A DNA stretch of 6,178 nt, taken from Chloroflexi bacterium RBG_16_72_14 (GTDB lineage: Bacteria > Chloroflexota > Limnocylindria > Limnocylindrales > CSP1-4). Where the stretch lies: contig MGOE01000153.1 of assembly GCA_001797035.1 (NCBI GenBank), positions 5,701-11,878 of the forward strand. Direction: 5' to 3'. How positions within the stretch are numbered: position 1 is the stretch's first letter; each line of letters opens with the position of its first letter. The notes beneath the pieces were generated by a model. That model was not told the DNA's origin and made no database searches. It saw nothing but the letters and a program-made list of their open reading frames with translations. Position numbers and translations under genes: made by a program. Shown piece after piece: positions 4,629 to 6,178 of this stretch.

Positions 4629-6178
4629 ATGCCGGGCAGAGTGGTCAGCCGCCGCTTCATCGGGCGTGAGCAGGAGCTCGCGCAGGTCGAGGCGGCGATC
4701 GCGGCCGGCGCCCGCGGGGTCGCGACCACGGTGCTCATCGGCGCCAGCGCGGGCATGGGCGCGACGCGCTTCCTCGACGAAGCCCTCGATCGCGCCGCGG
4801 CGTCGGCGGACCCGCCGCTCGTGCTGCGCGGCGCCGCGCACGGGCCCGTGGACCCGCCGTGGGCGGCGGTGCACGACGCGCTGGGCCCGACGATCGCGAG
4901 CCGGCCGCGGGACGAGGTGCTCGGCCTGCTGCGCCGGGACTCGCGGTCCGTCCTCGCCGGGCTGCCGGGGATGGCGGCGCTCGCGACAACGCTCCCGTCG
5001 CCCGCGGTGAGCGCGCTGGCGGACCCCGAGCGGACGCAGCCGCGCGCGCTCGAGGCGCTGCTCCGCTGGCTGGGCCGGCTGGCCGTGGCGCGCCCGATCG
5101 TGCTGGTGCTCGAGGACCTCCACGTCGCCGACGCGGCCACGCGCGCCTTCGCCACGTTCGTCGCCCGGACCGCGCGCGACGAGCGACTCACCCTCGTGCT
5201 CACCTTCCAGCCGGACCGCCTCACCCGCGAGCACCCGTTGCGCGAGAACCTCGCCGTCGTCGAGGGGAGTCTCCGGCCGCCCGTCCGCGTGGACCTGGCG
5301 CCCCTGTCACGACGCGAGATCGGCCGGCTGATCGAGGGGATCGAGGGCGACCGGCCGTCGGCGTCCATCGTCGTGCTCGTCGCGGAGCGTTCCGCGGGCT
5401 CGCCGCTGGTCGTCGAGGAGCTCGTCGCGGCTCGTCGCGAGCTGCGCAGCGCGACGCTGACCGGGACGCTGTCGGACCTCGTCGCGGCGCGCCTCCAGCG
5501 GCGGTCGCCGGAGTGCCGCCGGCTGCTCCGCCTGATCGCGGCGGCGGAACGGCCGATGGACCGGTCGCGGATCGCCGCCGCCGCGGCGGCCTTCGAGGAG
5601 GGCGTCCAGGCGCGCCTGCCACCGCGCTCCGTCACCCGGCCCCGTCGCGGCACGGCGATCCTGGACGCGGATCTCGCGGCGGGCCTCGACGAGGCGCTGG
5701 AGCACGGGTTCGTGCGCTCGGACGCCGCGGACCGGGCGTGGATCCGCCACGAGCTCGTCGCCCGTGCCGTGGTCACCGACCTGCTGCCGACCCAGCGGCC
5801 CCGATACCGGGCGGCGCTCGCCCGGGCGTTCGCCGACGTGCCCATCGTGGCGGGTTACCACTGGCGGGCGGCGGCGCGCCCGGCGGAGGCCCGCATCGCC
5901 GCAATCGAGGCCGGGCGAGCCGCCATGGCGGTGGACGCGCCCCGCGACGCGCTGACGGCGTTCGAGATCGCCCTGGAGCTGCCGGCGAGCGGGGACGCCG
6001 CGCCCGCCGACACCACGCTGGAGCTGGAGCAGCTGGCCGCCGAGGCGGCCCTCGCCGCCATGCGCCCGACGCGCGCGATCGCATACGCGGAGGCGGCACT
6101 GGCCGGGCTCGGCGAGCGGCGCGACCGGATGGCGCACGCGGTCCTCGAGGCGCGCCTCGGGCGCTACCGGCTGGCGGC
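4629..6178 (+). CDS. LuxR-family-style AAA ATPase (partial, N-terminal 516 residues), Walker A defective
   Basis: The frame runs open from ATG to the right edge without a stop; full-length relatives are usually about 900-1100 residues and often end in a LuxR helix-turn-helix, which is not visible here. The N-terminus has the AAA_16 opening RRFIGREQELAQVEAAI (8-24). The P-loop reads GASAGMGATR (38-47): the lysine expected in 'G-x-G-K-S/T' is Ala45, and the first Gly of the motif is Ala39. Walker B VLVLEDLHVAD (158-168) is intact (Glu162-Asp163), with Val166 where Trp is usual. The sensor strand 'T-Y-R' reads TFQ (192-194). A winged-helix-like region follows, with IRHELVARAVVTDLLP matching the family 'FRHALLREAVYDDLLP' block, then an Ala-rich helical start of TPR-like repeats. 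It is probably a transcription regulator or signalling ATPase with impaired ATP hydrolysis (inference). It is divergent from the methyltransferase, with start codons 26 bp apart. Confidence 0.85.
   Translation, partial: MPGRVVSRRFIGREQELAQVEAAIAAGARGVATTVLIGASAGMGATRFLDEALDRAAASADPPLVLRGAAHGPVDPPWAAVHDALGPTIASRPRDEVLGLLRRDSRSVLAGLPGMAALATTLPSPAVSALADPERTQPRALEALLRWLGRLAVARPIVLVLEDLHVADAATRAFATFVARTARDERLTLVLTFQPDRLTREHPLRENLAVVEGSLRPPVRVDLAPLSRREIGRLIEGIEGDRPSASIVVLVAERSAGSPLVVEELVAARRELRSATLTGTLSDLVAARLQRRSPECRRLLRLIAAAERPMDRSRIAAAAAAFEEGVQARLPPRSVTRPRRGTAILDADLAAGLDEALEHGFVRSDAADRAWIRHELVARAVVTDLLPTQRPRYRAALARAFADVPIVAGYHWRAAARPAEARIAAIEAGRAAMAVDAPRDALTAFEIALELPASGDAAPADTTLELEQLAAEAALAAMRPTRAIAYAEAALAGLGERRDRMAHAVLEARLGRYRLA

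Noticed and set aside
4616..5845. 409-residue minus-strand frame opposite the ATPase gene
   Set aside because: It is Ser/Arg/Ala-rich with no domain. The plus frame has the AAA opening, Walker B and the conserved HEL...DLLP block, and is the true gene although it has no stop in the window.
3637..6178. Methyltransferase plus ATPase as a restriction or BREX-like defence system
   Set aside because: The genes are divergent, the ATPase resembles LuxR-type regulators rather than BREX, DISARM or Type I/III restriction motors, and no nuclease or target-recognition gene is present in the window.

Overview
The window is very GC-rich bacterial chromosomal DNA, roughly three quarters G+C by eye. It holds six protein genes, one of them cut by the right edge, and one tRNA gene. 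The high G+C, the proline/threonine-rich and glycine-rich linkers, GTG/TTG starts, likely leaderless starts and the style of the SH3-domain and LuxR-type ATPase proteins suggest a Chloroflexota bacterium (Limnocylindria-like) or, less likely, an actinobacterium. No marker gene settles this, so the taxonomy is an inference. I see no insertion sequence, integrase, phage gene, CRISPR array or plasmid gene.

Layout. (1) 44-523 (+): small three-helix membrane protein with a proline-rich N-terminus; its frame is open to the left edge. (2) About 618-980 (+): small soluble protein of unknown function ending in a (Gly-Ser-Gly-Asn)n tail encoded by 12-bp tandem repeats. (3) 1032-1108 (+): tRNA with anticodon UAU, apparently a rare tRNA-Ile(UAU) for AUA codons, with CCA encoded. 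(4) 1120-1878 (-): protein with two membrane helices and a NERD-like domain whose nuclease residues appear lost; it converges on the tRNA with 11 bp between. (5) 1879-2168: intergenic region of 290 bp with three inverted repeats. (6) 2169-3635 (+): secreted or membrane-anchored protein with a signal peptide, beta-sandwich domain, Pro-rich and Gly-rich linkers, a transmembrane helix and a bacterial SH3 domain. (7) 3637-4602 (-): orphan amino DNA methyltransferase, ending one base from the stop of the SH3 gene. (8) 4629 to the right edge (+): N-terminal 516 residues of a large LuxR-family-style AAA ATPase with a defective Walker A motif.

The genes do not form one obvious pathway. The methyltransferase and ATPase genes are divergent, with start codons 26 bp apart. 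Each is preceded at the same distance (6 nt) by a TANNNT -10 hexamer, which suggests two back-to-back leaderless promoters that may compete. No restriction endonuclease or known defence partner lies in the window.

The most notable items are the tRNA-Ile(UAU), the Walker A lysine-to-alanine change in the ATPase, the divergent leaderless promoter pair, the degenerate NERD-like membrane protein, and the predicted cytoplasmic position of the SH3 domain. I did not find a convincing new multi-gene system.
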